The position numbers were made by a program, and so were the translations under genes. The notes beneath the pieces are model-generated. The model was not told the origin of the DNA. It worked only from the letters and a program-made list of their open reading frames with translations, and searched no databases. Shown one piece after another: positions 25,366 to 34,045 of a stretch of 64,000 nt of DNA. The DNA comes from CAWAVN01 sp963825075. GTDB lineage: Bacteria; Planctomycetota; Planctomycetia; Planctomycetales; Planctomycetaceae. The DNA lies in assembly GCA_963825075.1 (NCBI GenBank), contig CAWGRX010000023.1:62001-126000 (forward strand). Reading direction: 5' to 3'. Each line of letters begins with the position of its first letter. Position 1 is the first letter of the stretch.

Positions 25366-26364
25366 ATGAACGCGACCCTGATTGTCGGTCTGGAAGTTCA
25401 CGTGCAACTGCTTACGCGGACGAAGTTGTTTTGCGGCTGCGTGAACCGCTTCAACCCCGATCATCCCAACACGCAGACCTGCCCCGTGTGCCTGGGCTTG
25501 CCGGGCAGTCTGCCGGTGATGAACCGCCGGGCCTTTGAACTCGCCCTCGAAATCGGGCTGGCTCTCAACTGCGAGATCGCCCCATTCACCAAGTGGGACC
25601 GCAAGCAGTATTACTACCCCGACTTGCCCAAGGCTTATCAGATCAGCCAATACGATTTGCCCTTCAGCCACGATGGCTGGCTGGAGGTCGAAGTGCCCGC
25701 CGGCAAAAACACGGAGCCCGAAACCAGGCGGGTGCGGATCATCCGGGCCCATCTCGAAGAAGACGCCGGCAAGAATATCCACGATGAAACCGGGCGCGGC
25801 GGCGACAGCCGGGTCGATCTCAATCGCTGCGGCACGCCGCTGGTGGAGATTGTTTCTCAGCCCGACATCCGCTCGCCACAGGAAGCGAAGGCCTTTTTGG
25901 AAGAACTGCGGCTGATGCTCACGTACCTGGGCGTCTCCGATTGCAACATGCAGGAAGGCAGCCTCCGCTGCGATGCCAACGTCAACTTGCATATCCCTGG
26001 AGAAGATGGAAACACCGTCGCCACGCCGATTGTGGAAATCAAAAACCTCAACAGTTTTCGCGGCGTGGAGGCGGCGATCGAGTTTGAAGCCCAGCGGCAA
26101 TGGGATGAGTATCAAAAAACCGGCCGAAAGCTGGGCGACGCCGGCGGCGAAAAAGAAACCCGCGGCTGGGATGCCAACCGCAATATCACCTTCTCCCAGC
26201 GAGGCAAGGAAGAAGCCTCGGACTACCGCTACTTCCCCGACCCCGACTTGATGCCCGTCACAGTCACGGCCGATAAAATCGAATCCGTCAAAGACAGCCT
26301 TTGCGAATTGCCCGCCGCCCGCCGGCAGCGGATTCGCGAGAAGCTGGGAGCTGTCGGCGTATGA
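25366..26364 (+). CDS. gatB: Asp-tRNA(Asn)/Glu-tRNA(Gln) amidotransferase subunit B, N-terminal part (frameshifted)
   Basis: Catalytic-kinase subunit of GatCAB. Clear GatB text: VGLEVHVQLLTRTKLFCGC, TCPVCLGLPGSLPVMN (zinc-site Cys), FTKWDRKQYYYPDLPKAYQISQYD, NLNSFRGVEAAIEFEAQRQ and SDYRYFPDPDLMPV. Intact GatB is about 480-500 residues, but this frame stops at 332 with ..KLGAVGV. The next frame carries the missing C-terminus and joins if one G is removed near 26350, giving KLG-LSAYDAAVIIDQG as in homologues. The gene is thus complete except for one extra base. Confidence 0.9.
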   Translation: MNATLIVGLEVHVQLLTRTKLFCGCVNRFNPDHPNTQTCPVCLGLPGSLPVMNRRAFELALEIGLALNCEIAPFTKWDRKQYYYPDLPKAYQISQYDLPFSHDGWLEVEVPAGKNTEPETRRVRIIRAHLEEDAGKNIHDETGRGGDSRVDLNRCGTPLVEIVSQPDIRSPQEAKAFLEELRLMLTYLGVSDCNMQEGSLRCDANVNLHIPGEDGNTVATPIVEIKNLNSFRGVEAAIEFEAQRQWDEYQKTGRKLGDAGGEKETRGWDANRNITFSQRGKEEASDYRYFPDPDLMPVTVTADKIESVKDSLCELPAARRQRIREKLGAVGV

Positions 26365-26371
26365 TGCCGCG

Positions 26372-26875
26372 GTGATTATCGATCAGGGCCAAGCCTTCGC
26401 CGATTATTTCGAGGCGGTCGCCAACAAGTGCGGCGACGGCAAACAAGCCGCCAACTGGGTTACCCAGGACGTGCAGCGGGAGTTGAACGATAGGCAGATT
26501 TCCATCGCGGCGTTTCCCATCGACGCGGCGATTTTAGCTACGCTCCTCGAGTTTATCGCGGAGGGGAAAATCACCGTCAAAAGCGGCCGGGAAGTGTTTG
26601 CGGACCTGTTATCCGAAGCCGACGCCGATAAAAAACTCGCCCCCAAACGCATCTCCGAAATCGTTCAGGAAAAAGGCCTCGAAATCGTCTCCGACACCGG
26701 CGCATTGGAGGGCATTATCAAGGCCGTGGTGGAGCGGAATCAAAAAGCGGTCGAGGATTTCAAGAACGGCAAACAGGCCGCGGTCGGGGCGTTGATCGGC
26801 CAGGTGATGCGCGAAGTCAAAGGGGCGGATGCGAAAGTCGTCCGCCAGATGCTGATCGACCGCATGAATCAATGA
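26372..26875 (+). CDS. gatB: GatB C-terminal part (tail and YqeY-like domain), frameshifted from the N-terminal part
   Basis: Contains the rest of GatB: the helical segment IIDQGQAFADYFEAVANKCGD and the C-terminal tRNA-binding tail domain (YqeY-like) with SGREVFADLLSEADADKKLA, VERNQKAVEDFKNGKQAAVGALIGQVM and the end VVRQMLIDRMNQ. The frame actually continues upstream to about 26351 (LSAYDAAV), so the GTG at 26372 is not a true start. The join is a +1 shift; whether it is a sequencing error, a mutation or programmed frameshifting cannot be decided here. Confidence 0.88.
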   Translation: MIIDQGQAFADYFEAVANKCGDGKQAANWVTQDVQRELNDRQISIAAFPIDAAILATLLEFIAEGKITVKSGREVFADLLSEADADKKLAPKRISEIVQEKGLEIVSDTGALEGIIKAVVERNQKAVEDFKNGKQAAVGALIGQVMREVKGADAKVVRQMLIDRMNQ

Positions 26876-26931
26876 GGCGCGTGCGCGGCGCACTCGGTCC
26901 ATTTCTGATATATTCTACGAAACCATGGGGC

Positions 26932-27282
26932 TTACGCCCCACGCTCGCCTTGGCTCGCGTGTTCGCCCAGGAATCTGAGGTACTCCAGCGAATAGATCCC
27001 GGTGTTGTGGCCGTCATTAAATTCGATGCCGTAGGCGTAATTGCCGATGGGCCGCATATCCACGGGCCGGGGCGGTTGGGCCTGTTTGATGTCCAGGATG
27101 TTTAAGGGATTTTCTTCCGCGGGTTCTGATTTTTCGCGCTCGGCCCGGCAAGTGGCGCAGGGGCATTGCTCGCGGAGAAAGCTCCACGCGAGCCGATGCG
27201 TCACCCCATCATCCCAGGCGATCACTAGAGAGTCCCCTTCGGATTTGAGCGACATCGGCAACGGCGTTTTGGCGCTGGACAT
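26932..27282 (-). CDS. DUF971 domain protein
   Basis: Small protein of the DUF971 family (gamma-butyrobetaine hydroxylase-like N-terminal domain). Family signature: LREQCPCATCRAE with two Cys (a metal or cluster site) near residue 40 and the C-terminal NYAYGIEFNDGHNTGIYSLEYLR. 116 residues. In other bacteria DUF971 proteins are fused or adjacent to Mrp/ApbC-type iron-sulfur carriers; no such partner is here. Convergent with gatB. Confidence 0.85.
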   Translation of the reverse strand: MSSAKTPLPMSLKSEGDSLVIAWDDGVTHRLAWSFLREQCPCATCRAEREKSEPAEENPLNILDIKQAQPPRPVDMRPIGNYAYGIEFNDGHNTGIYSLEYLRFLGEHASQGERGA

Positions 27283-27397
27283 GATCGGGTCTCGAATTTC
27301 TCGCGCGGGTTTGCAAAAGAAGCGGGTCCTGGTTCATCATAGAATCCCAACGGAAGAAATTCGACAGATCCCCAACCTTGCAAAGCGAGCCTTCGCC

Positions 27398-28270
27398 GTG
27401 AAAATTGTTCAACTCCTCACCCTGATGGTTTCGTTTCTGTTCGTGGTTCGTGCTCAAGCCGACGAGCGGCTCAAAGGCATCGCCTGCCGGTCGGTGCATT
27501 TATTCTATCCGGCGGCGAAGGGCACGGCGTTTTATAACGAAGTCACGGTCCGCCAGTCCGCACCGGGAACCTACTTCATGGTCTGCGGTTGGGACAAAGG
27601 CTACTTCGGCATCCAGGAGTTGGGAAATGGGAAGAAATTGATGTTGTTTTCCGTGTGGGACTCCAATCAGAATAACCCCAAAGCCGTCAAGGTGGAGAAC
27701 CGCACGAAGCTTCTGCACAAGGACGAGGCCGTTCGCATCGGGCGGTTTGGAGGCGAAGGCACGGGCGGGCAGGCGTTCTTCGATTACGATTGGAAAATCG
27801 GCGAGACCTACCGCTTGATGGTCGCCGCGAAAACCGAGGGCGAGCGAACAGAGTACGCCGGCTATTTCTTCGTTCCCGAAACAAAACAATGGAAGCATCT
27901 GGTGACGTTCTCCACGATCACCGGCGGCCGGCTTCTGGGCGGTTATTATTCTTTCGTGGAAGATTTCAAGCGGGACCGCATCTCCACAACCAAGATTCGC
28001 AAAGCCGACTATGGCAACGGCTGGGTCTTGGACGCGGACGGAAAGTGGCAGCCGCTGGCTCGCGCACGATTCACGGCGGATCGAAATCCCGTCCTCAACA
28101 TCAACGCCGGTGTTGCGGACGGCCGTTTCTTTCTGGCCACCGGCGGCGAGACCCAGAACACGGACACGAAACTGCGGGAGTTCATCGAACTTCCGCAGGA
28201 CGATAACTCAAACCCGCCTGCGGATCTGCCCACGAACGCAAAATCGCAATCTACAACCAAGGATTCTTGA
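27398..28270 (+). CDS. Exported DUF3472 domain protein
   Basis: Secreted protein with a signal peptide (VKIVQLLTLMVSFLFVVRAQA, residues 1-20) and a DUF3472 body: ACRSVHLFYPAAKGTAFYNEVTV, YFMVCGWDKGYFGIQEL, and VENRTKLLHKDEAVRIGRFGGEGTGGQAF. The family forms a jelly-roll-like beta sandwich found in Bacteroidetes and planctomycetes and often sits near polysaccharide-degradation genes; function not established. GTG at 27398 gives the full signal; an ATG at 27425 is possible. The C-terminal 25 residues are low complexity. Confidence 0.8.
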   Translation: MKIVQLLTLMVSFLFVVRAQADERLKGIACRSVHLFYPAAKGTAFYNEVTVRQSAPGTYFMVCGWDKGYFGIQELGNGKKLMLFSVWDSNQNNPKAVKVENRTKLLHKDEAVRIGRFGGEGTGGQAFFDYDWKIGETYRLMVAAKTEGERTEYAGYFFVPETKQWKHLVTFSTITGGRLLGGYYSFVEDFKRDRISTTKIRKADYGNGWVLDADGKWQPLARARFTADRNPVLNINAGVADGRFFLATGGETQNTDTKLREFIELPQDDNSNPPADLPTNAKSQSTTKDS

Positions 28271-28708
28271 TTCCTCAAACAAACAGCGACTTGTTCGCTT
28301 TCTTCGCTCCCGCGGCGATTGTGAGACGTGACGGACTCCGGCGACAAAAAACCGCACCGTTTGCGCATTGGATGCGCGGCGGTGCGGCGACCGTCGGTTT
28401 TGACGCCGAGCGACGACTCTTGAGGAGGTCTTTCGGCGTGTGGCTGGGATTCGGTCTTCTTGAATAAGGTGCCGAAATCCCGGCCCCGGATATCCGGTGG
28501 AGGAACCGCTCCTGGGAGAAGGGCAGTCTCGATTCCGGTTCGCCAATCATGGTTGCAACCGTCCTTTGCCGCCCTGGCTGCCGCGGCAAAGGGGCCGGCG
28601 ATCCGGAACCCCACAGGAAAGTGGAATCCCAAAGTTAAGTCCCTCTACCTATATAGACGGTTCTTTGCGCCATAAGCCTGTCAAAAAACGTAAATCATGT
28701 TCTACAAA
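28271..28708. other. About 440 bases without a supported gene
   Basis: Only short frames. Contains a strong hairpin near 28350-28400, CCGCACCGTTTGCGCATTGG followed by CGCGGCGGTGCGG, which could serve as a terminator for the DUF3472 gene. Confidence 0.45.
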
Positions 28709-29566
28709 CTACAAACGGTTTTTGCGGGAGTGGCGGGCGATGGCGTGGGATTTTCTTGTGATGCGGCGGATGAAGGCCTGGTCCCGCGAATTGAGCGACC
28801 GCTGAAAATAGCCGTGCAAAAACCGCTGCCAGGTATCGCCGGGCAATCGGCGGGAGGAATAATGCAGTTGCGCCAGATCCTTAATGATCCAATGCGACCG
28901 CAGCCGGCGCCGTTCCCGAACACGGCCCAGGTCGATCACGTACATTTGTGCTTGCGGATTGTGTTTGGGAACTAGCAAATGCGTGAGGTAGAAATCCTGG
29001 TGATGCAAACCTGCCTGGTGCATCGTGCGGGCGATCTCCGCGACCCGCGTGGCCAGCGCGTGGGAATGGGCGAGGATTTCCTGCGGGACATCGCCAATCT
29101 GCATAGGCCGGCTCAAAAGCTCGGCGGGGAACTGCGAATCCACCCAATCCGAAAGCTTCATGCAATCCTCAATCGCCGCGGTGATCAGAAACGAAGCCGC
29201 CCCCGATTGCCCATAAGCCACCGGCGTCATCGTGGGAATGCCGAGTTCGTGAAACCTGAGAATCGCGTTCCATTCGTTCTCGGCTCCCAGAATCGGCCGC
29301 CGGAGCCGGATCATCGGCTTGAGGTATTCTTTCATCGGCGACCGGCCGTGGCGTTTGATGTAGAACCCTTGAACGTTCCCGCCCGGTCCGTTGAGGTCAA
29401 ACCGCATCGTCACTCGCTGGCTGAGCAGATTCTTCGCGACTTGCCCCTCTTCAAATTCCATCACGGATGGAAAAGTCGTCAGCCCATTCGCTTCCAAGAG
29501 TTCTGTGAACTCGGCGTTCACGATGAATCGACCGTTGTCCCAGGTTTCAAATTCAAAGCGATTCAC
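28709..29566 (-). CDS. Lipopolysaccharide core kinase (WaaP/KdkA-like)
   Basis: Protein-kinase-like fold that phosphorylates LPS core heptose or Kdo. Family features: FYIKRHGRSPMKEYLKPMIR and the nucleotide-site region ENEWNAILRFHELGIPTMTPVAYG, catalytic-loop HQDFYLTHLLV near residue 192, and IDLGRVRERRR as the DFG-equivalent. 286 residues. The GTG at 29566 has a GGGGAGGGG site seven bases upstream. It is the last gene of the minus-strand LPS block hldE-waaF-[IS110]-GT4-kinase. Substrate (heptose or Kdo) cannot be fixed. Confidence 0.85.
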   Translation of the reverse strand: MNRFEFETWDNGRFIVNAEFTELLEANGLTTFPSVMEFEEGQVAKNLLSQRVTMRFDLNGPGGNVQGFYIKRHGRSPMKEYLKPMIRLRRPILGAENEWNAILRFHELGIPTMTPVAYGQSGAASFLITAAIEDCMKLSDWVDSQFPAELLSRPMQIGDVPQEILAHSHALATRVAEIARTMHQAGLHHQDFYLTHLLVPKHNPQAQMYVIDLGRVRERRRLRSHWIIKDLAQLHYSSRRLPGDTWQRFLHGYFQRSLNSRDQAFIRRITRKSHAIARHSRKNRL

Positions 29567-29620
29567 AATGCCCCTCCCCCCAGGGCTAAGGATCGGTTGA
29601 TAGAGGCACCTGCGTATCTC

Positions 29621-29720
29621 CGGTTTAGGACCGCCCCGTTGGGGCTTTTGCATTTTGATCGTTCCCGTTCCCAGGGCTTCGCCCTAGGCTGACATAGAGC
29701 CGGGCCTTCGGCCCTTTTTG
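29621..29720. repeat. Cluster of three hairpin repeats
   Basis: CCGCCCCGTTGGGGCTTTT (29631), CCAGGGCTTCGCCCTAGG (near 29671) and GGGCCTTCGGCCCTTTTTG (29702). Adjacent short stem-loops between the kinase and the GT4 gene; the T-tailed ones could terminate transcription. Confidence 0.65.
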
Positions 29721-29857
29721 TGTAAGTTGGAACGGCTGAAGCTCCAATGGAAGCATTGTTGCATTTCTTATCCGCGAAAATCCGGGTGATCTGCGGTTCA
29801 AAAGCTTTCCGCTTACCGTTTGAGTTTATTTCGACTCGTGATGAATGGCTGCCGCCG

Positions 29858-30994
29858 CTAATTTTTTTCACCGAGCACCTCCTCAAAAACGGCGAGCGTT
29901 TTCTCGATGTTTTTTTCGATGGTCATTTCCTGGGCGGTGGTCCAACAATGGGCGGACATTTGTTGCCGGGTGGAGTCCGGCAGATCGAAATAATGATTCA
30001 GGCAATCGACCATTTCGCCGACGGCGTGCACTTCGGAAATTAAGTAGCCGTTCTTGCCGGCTTCGAGAATGTCCGCCCCGCCGGAACTGGTGGTCGTCAT
30101 CACCGGCAGTCCGCAGGCCATCGCTTCCAAAACGACGTTGGGGAACGGTTCATAAGCCGTGGGCAAGAGGAACAAATCGCCCGCTCCATAAAACCTTGCG
30201 ATGTCGCTCCGCCGGCCGGCAAAGATCACGCGGTTCCCCACGCCCAATTCCTCGGCAATCCGCCGGAACCGCCGTTCGGGACCGCTGCCCAATACGATCA
30301 ATCGGCACGCTTGATGATGCGTCTGCCTGAGTGCCTTTAAGATTGATCTTAATCCCTTGCCTTCAAAATCCATCGAGGCGAAGACCAACAGCGGTTCGTC
30401 CGCGGCGATCCCAAACTCCTCGCGGACTGCGGCGGCTTCGTCTCGCACGCCGGGATGAAACGCGTTGATGTCCACGCCGTTGTGGATCGTGCGGATTTTC
30501 TCTTCCGGGATTTGGTAATACTCCTGGACCAGCCTGCGATCGAGCCGGGATTGCGTGACGACCCGCCGGGTGCGGTCCGAACGATAGATGCTGCGTTCCA
30601 ATTCGATCAACGCGCGATGCCGAGGATTGAGCCGTTGCAGCCAGCGGCTTGTGGAACGGTAATTCACGTTGAGCCAATGCGATTGCAGCCGCTCCGTGAC
30701 ACGGACGGCATCGAGTCCAAACGATCGCCCCAGGCCATACACCAGATCAAACCCGCCCGTCTCGGCAATCCGCCCGGCGTTCTCCGCAAACGAACGGTTG
30801 TGCGTCCAGGAAGTCAAGCGATTCACCGGCACCTTGCGAAACCCGACTTCGCCGGCCAACTCATCATCCATCCGCTCGCCGATCACCGTCACCTCATGCC
30901 CGCGCAGCGTCAACCGCCGGGCGAGATTGACGCAATACCGCTCCGAGCCGCCGTGCTTGAGGGAGTATCTTTTTTTTACTAACGCGATCTTCAT
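29858..30994 (-). CDS. Glycosyltransferase family 4, WaaG-like LPS core transferase
   Basis: GT-B retaining glycosyltransferase. Starts MKIALVKKRYSLKHGGSERY, with the Gly-Gly nucleotide-loop near residue 15 that is typical of WaaG (LPS glucosyltransferase I). C-terminal GT4 domain: FASMDFEGKGLRSILKAL, then the EX7E motif in PTAYEPFPNVVLEAMACGLPV (about residues 285-305). 378 residues. It probably adds a sugar to heptose made by hldE and added by waaF upstream, but an IS110 has been inserted between this gene and waaF, which may separate it from the operon promoter. Confidence 0.87.
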   Translation of the reverse strand: MKIALVKKRYSLKHGGSERYCVNLARRLTLRGHEVTVIGERMDDELAGEVGFRKVPVNRLTSWTHNRSFAENAGRIAETGGFDLVYGLGRSFGLDAVRVTERLQSHWLNVNYRSTSRWLQRLNPRHRALIELERSIYRSDRTRRVVTQSRLDRRLVQEYYQIPEEKIRTIHNGVDINAFHPGVRDEAAAVREEFGIAADEPLLVFASMDFEGKGLRSILKALRQTHHQACRLIVLGSGPERRFRRIAEELGVGNRVIFAGRRSDIARFYGAGDLFLLPTAYEPFPNVVLEAMACGLPVMTTTSSGGADILEAGKNGYLISEVHAVGEMVDCLNHYFDLPDSTRQQMSAHCWTTAQEMTIEKNIEKTLAVFEEVLGEKN

Positions 30995-31033
30995 ACGGCC
31001 GTTTGCTTCATTGAGGATTCGTTCCATAATGGC

Positions 31034-31065
31034 ATGAGGTTAGAGGATGGAGGATAGAGATTAGA
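31034..31065. repeat. GAGGATGGAGG-family arm left of the IS110
   Basis: ATGAGGTTAGAGGATGGAGG and onward. The inverse arm, ending CTCTAACCTCTAACCTCAT, is at 32949-32966 on the far side of the IS110, so the IS lies between the two arms. Confidence 0.7.
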
Positions 31066-32827
31066 TGAAGATTGCGACCGCTCTCTATGCTACAAACGAG
31101 GAGAAGTGTTAATTCTTGCGCAAAAAATCTGAACGGGAGCCGGCAGGCGTTCTTCTGTCTTTACGCCGAAGTCATCATGTAGAGACCAGTTGTCGGGACG
31201 TAAGAAAGGCCAGTACACTCGCTTAATAGTGATCGGTTTCTAACGATTCTTTTCAGCGAGGACTGGCCATGAGCAAGGTTACCATGATTGGGTGTGATTT
31301 GCACGATTGTTCGATGCTTTTGAAGGTTGCCGTCGACAAGGGCAAGCCGGTGAAGAAATCTTTTCAGACATCCGATGCGGCGGAGATGATCGAATGGCTG
31401 AAGGAGTTTGCGCGGGAGCGCGATTCTCAGCGGATCGTGTTCGCTTACGAGGCGAGCGGATCGGGGTTCGGCTTGTATGACGATCTGACGGAGGCCGGCG
31501 TCGAGTGTCACGTCTTGGCGCCGACGCATCTGCCGCACACGACGCATCGGCGAAAGAACAAGACGGACGAGAAGGATGCCGAGATGATTCTGGATGAGGT
31601 GCGGGCCTCGGTGTTGGCGGGACGCAAGTTGCCGGCGGTCTGGGTTCCCGATCCCGAGACCCGCGACGACCGCGAGCCGCTGCGGTTGCGGTTGTCGTTG
31701 GCGAGGCAGCGGACGCAGATCAAAAACCAGATTCGTTGTTTGGCCAAACGGTCCAAATTGTCGTTTCCCGCGTGGTTCACCAACAGCGGCGACTGGTCGA
31801 AGCGGAGCGTGGCCTGGCTGTCGGCGGTTGCCGCCGGTGACGAGGGGCATCTGCTGCCGGGTGTGCGGGCTGTGTTGGCGGGCCTCGTCGAGTTGTACGT
31901 CTCGTATTCTGAGCAGCTGAAAACCTTGGACAAGGTCATCGGGGAACTTGCCAAGAAAAAGCGCTATGCCAACGCGTTTCGCAAACTCAAATTGATGAAG
32001 GGCGTGGGCACGTTGACGGCAATGATCTTTCTGACCGAGATCGGCGACCTGAATCGCTTTGCCAACCGTCGGCAGTTGGCGGCCTATCTGGGCCTGGCCC
32101 CGTCCGCATTTGAATCGGGCGAATGCGACGATCGCAAAGGACGGATCACGCGTCAGGGACCCTCTCAGGTGCGGCATGTGTTGTGCCAGGCGGCCTGGAC
32201 GGCGATCCGATGCACGGACAAGTGGAAGGACACCTATGAACGCATCAAGCGCGGCACGCAGAAGCGGAGCAAAGTGGCGATTGTGGCCGTGATGCGAAAG
32301 CTGGCGATTACGATGTGGCACGCGGCCCGCTCGCAAGAACTCGACGAACTTGTCGATGAGTTCGACGAGATCAAAGCGGAGCGAAAACGAAAGGTGGCTT
32401 GACGATGGGTTTTTTAAGGCATGGCAGGACAAAAAGAATGCAAATGAAAAAGCCCCCGGTTTTGAAAAAATCCGGGGCCCGGCAGGAGATATTCTTCCCG
32501 CCCTGACCCGGCTATCCCTCGTTGGGTTGCTCCCCAGCAGAGCCCAACTCCGTTTCACCGGGCAAGAAAATTGTAACAAAAACGCGAACGCAAACTGAGT
32601 CGAAGAGAAAGTAAAAACCGAACTTCGCATTGCCCACCGTACCCGGAAGTCGAGATCGATAACGTCTTGGGCACATCCCCGCGCCGAAGTGTGATCCGAC
32701 TTCCATTTTAGGACAAACCGATCGCTTCGCGAACGGACGAAATAGTCTTTCCCAACGCGGAAACGACTGAATAACAGGTTGCAAAAGCGAATACCGGCCA
32801 ATAACACTTGACGACTCTCTACATAAC
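31066..32827 (+). mobile_element. IS110-family insertion sequence (bounds approximate)
   Basis: Contains one transposase gene (31269-32402) with noncoding ends of about 200 bases upstream and 400 downstream. IS110 elements usually lack terminal inverted repeats and target duplications, so the exact ends cannot be read; the bounds given run to the flanking repeats. Upstream of the gene an inverted repeat (GGCCAGTACACTCGCT..AGCGAGGACTGGCC, 31208-31268) could be part of the structured bridge RNA of these elements. Confidence 0.65.
31269..32402 (+). CDS. IS110-family transposase (DEDD recombinase)
   Basis: RNA-guided transposase. N-terminal RuvC-like DEDD domain: Asp in IGCDLHD (residue 9), Glu in AYEASGSG near 62, Asp-rich KTDEKDAEM near 103. 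C-terminal Tnp domain: KGVGTLTAMIFLTEIGDLNRF and YLGLAPSAFESGECDDRKG, with the catalytic Ser in RQGPSQVRHVL near residue 300. 377 residues, complete, no internal stop. In this family a bridge (seek) RNA from the noncoding end chooses donor and target. Codon use and base composition match the neighbours. Confidence 0.92.
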   Translation: MSKVTMIGCDLHDCSMLLKVAVDKGKPVKKSFQTSDAAEMIEWLKEFARERDSQRIVFAYEASGSGFGLYDDLTEAGVECHVLAPTHLPHTTHRRKNKTDEKDAEMILDEVRASVLAGRKLPAVWVPDPETRDDREPLRLRLSLARQRTQIKNQIRCLAKRSKLSFPAWFTNSGDWSKRSVAWLSAVAAGDEGHLLPGVRAVLAGLVELYVSYSEQLKTLDKVIGELAKKKRYANAFRKLKLMKGVGTLTAMIFLTEIGDLNRFANRRQLAAYLGLAPSAFESGECDDRKGRITRQGPSQVRHVLCQAAWTAIRCTDKWKDTYERIKRGTQKRSKVAIVAVMRKLAITMWHAARSQELDELVDEFDEIKAERKRKVA

Positions 32828-32966
32828 AGGCGTTATACAACGATTGATATAACGCCTTCGGCGTAAGGTGTCTTGGGTTTTCATTCACCCAGGGTGCGCT
32901 GCGCGACCCTGGGCTTTATTATCTAACCGCTTCGCGGTATAGCCTCGCTCTAACCTCTAACCTCAT
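32828..32966. repeat. Cluster of stem-loop repeats right of the IS110
   Basis: AGGCGTTATA..TATAACGCCT (32828-32857), ACGCCTTCGGCGT, CCCAGGGTGCGCTGCGCGAC with its arm to 32913, AACCGCTTCGCGGTAT, and the inverted arm CTCTAACCTCTAACCTCAT ending 32966. Five short hairpin units in 140 bases upstream of waaF's end. Confidence 0.7.
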
Positions 32967-32992
32967 TTTCTTTGCGATTCGACTTTCTTTCC

Positions 32993-34045
32993 TCAAGACG
33001 CGGCCGCCGGGGGGACGCGGTACAAATCGAGCAGGCGGACGGCGGTGTGGAAGACCTGGTCGGGGGACAGGAGCTGCATGCAATCGTGGTGGCCCAAGGG
33101 GCAGACGCGTTGCTGGCAGGGGCCGCAGGGCATGTCGAGTTGCAGATGCACGGCTTTTTCGTAGGAGGTTTCGCTCCAGGCGATGTGCGTCGGGCCGAAC
33201 AACGTCACCACCGGCACGCCGAACGGCGGCGCAAAATGCCTGGGTCCGGAGTCGGTCGTAATCAACAGGTCGGCAAATTTGACGGCGGCTTTCGTTAGGC
33301 CAATGCTCGGTTCCACGTGGGCCAGGCTGGTGACGAACGGATGCCGGGCGTCCCGCTCGATCTGGCGGGCCTGCTCGCGTTCGGCCGGTCCGCAGAGGAC
33401 GAGCACGGTCTTGTGCTGCGTCTCGGCCAGCCGGCGGGCGAGTTCCGCGAAATGCTCGGTGGGCCAATGTTTCGCGGCCCCGAATGCTCCGCCGGGGTTT
33501 AAGCAGATCACGCCCTGCATGGCGAGCCGGGGATCCCGCGTGCTCCAAAACTCGTTGAGCCTTTGCTCATCTTTCGGAAGCGTGACCAGTTCCATTCGCC
33601 GGGGGCGGTCGGCACAGCCCAGATGCTCCGCGAGCCGGAGGTATTCATCGAGCACGGGGTGCGGCTCGGCTTTGGGTTTGGGCGTCACGCCGTCGGTGAG
33701 CAGCCAGCCCCGCATGTCCCGGCGAAAACCCACCCGCCGGCGTGCTCCCGACAGGCTCGCCATCAAGCCGGTGCGAAAGGAATTGGGAAGCAGCACCGCC
33801 ATGCGGAATTTTTCTTTGCGAAGCGTCTGGATGACTTTGACACACCTGAGCGACGGGTCTTTCCCGCGCGGATCGAACAGAATCGTGCGGTCGATGCTAT
33901 CCAGCCCCGCGAGCACGTCCGCCACGTAAGGCCGCATCACGCCCACGATTTCCTCATCGAGGAAATGCCGGCGGATCGCCCGCAGCGTCGGCGTGGCCAT
34001 CACGGCATCGCCGATCCAGTTTGGCAAAAAGATCGCGATTTTCAT
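32993..34045 (-). CDS. waaF: LPS heptosyltransferase (glycosyltransferase family 9)
   Basis: ADP-heptose:LPS heptosyltransferase of the GT9 family, building the inner core. N-terminal MKIAIFLPNWIGDAVMATPTLRAI is the family signature, with PSFR-like LLPNSFRTG near 92. The C-terminal nucleotide-sugar domain has LNPGGAFGAAKHWPTEHF and LLITTDSGPRHFAPPFGVPVVTLFGPT. 350 residues. Start codon overlaps the hldE stop by four bases (ATGA), so the two are translationally coupled. WaaF is the closest family by these motifs, but WaaC or WaaQ cannot be excluded. Confidence 0.88.
   Translation of the reverse strand: MKIAIFLPNWIGDAVMATPTLRAIRRHFLDEEIVGVMRPYVADVLAGLDSIDRTILFDPRGKDPSLRCVKVIQTLRKEKFRMAVLLPNSFRTGLMASLSGARRRVGFRRDMRGWLLTDGVTPKPKAEPHPVLDEYLRLAEHLGCADRPRRMELVTLPKDEQRLNEFWSTRDPRLAMQGVICLNPGGAFGAAKHWPTEHFAELARRLAETQHKTVLVLCGPAEREQARQIERDARHPFVTSLAHVEPSIGLTKAAVKFADLLITTDSGPRHFAPPFGVPVVTLFGPTHIAWSETSYEKAVHLQLDMPCGPCQQRVCPLGHHDCMQLLSPDQVFHTAVRLLDLYRVPPAAAS

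Noticed and set aside
31161..32888. Long minus-strand frame of 575 codons over the IS110
   Set aside because: It is the antisense shadow of the IS110 transposase, which has the DEDD and Tnp motifs; the minus text has no domain.
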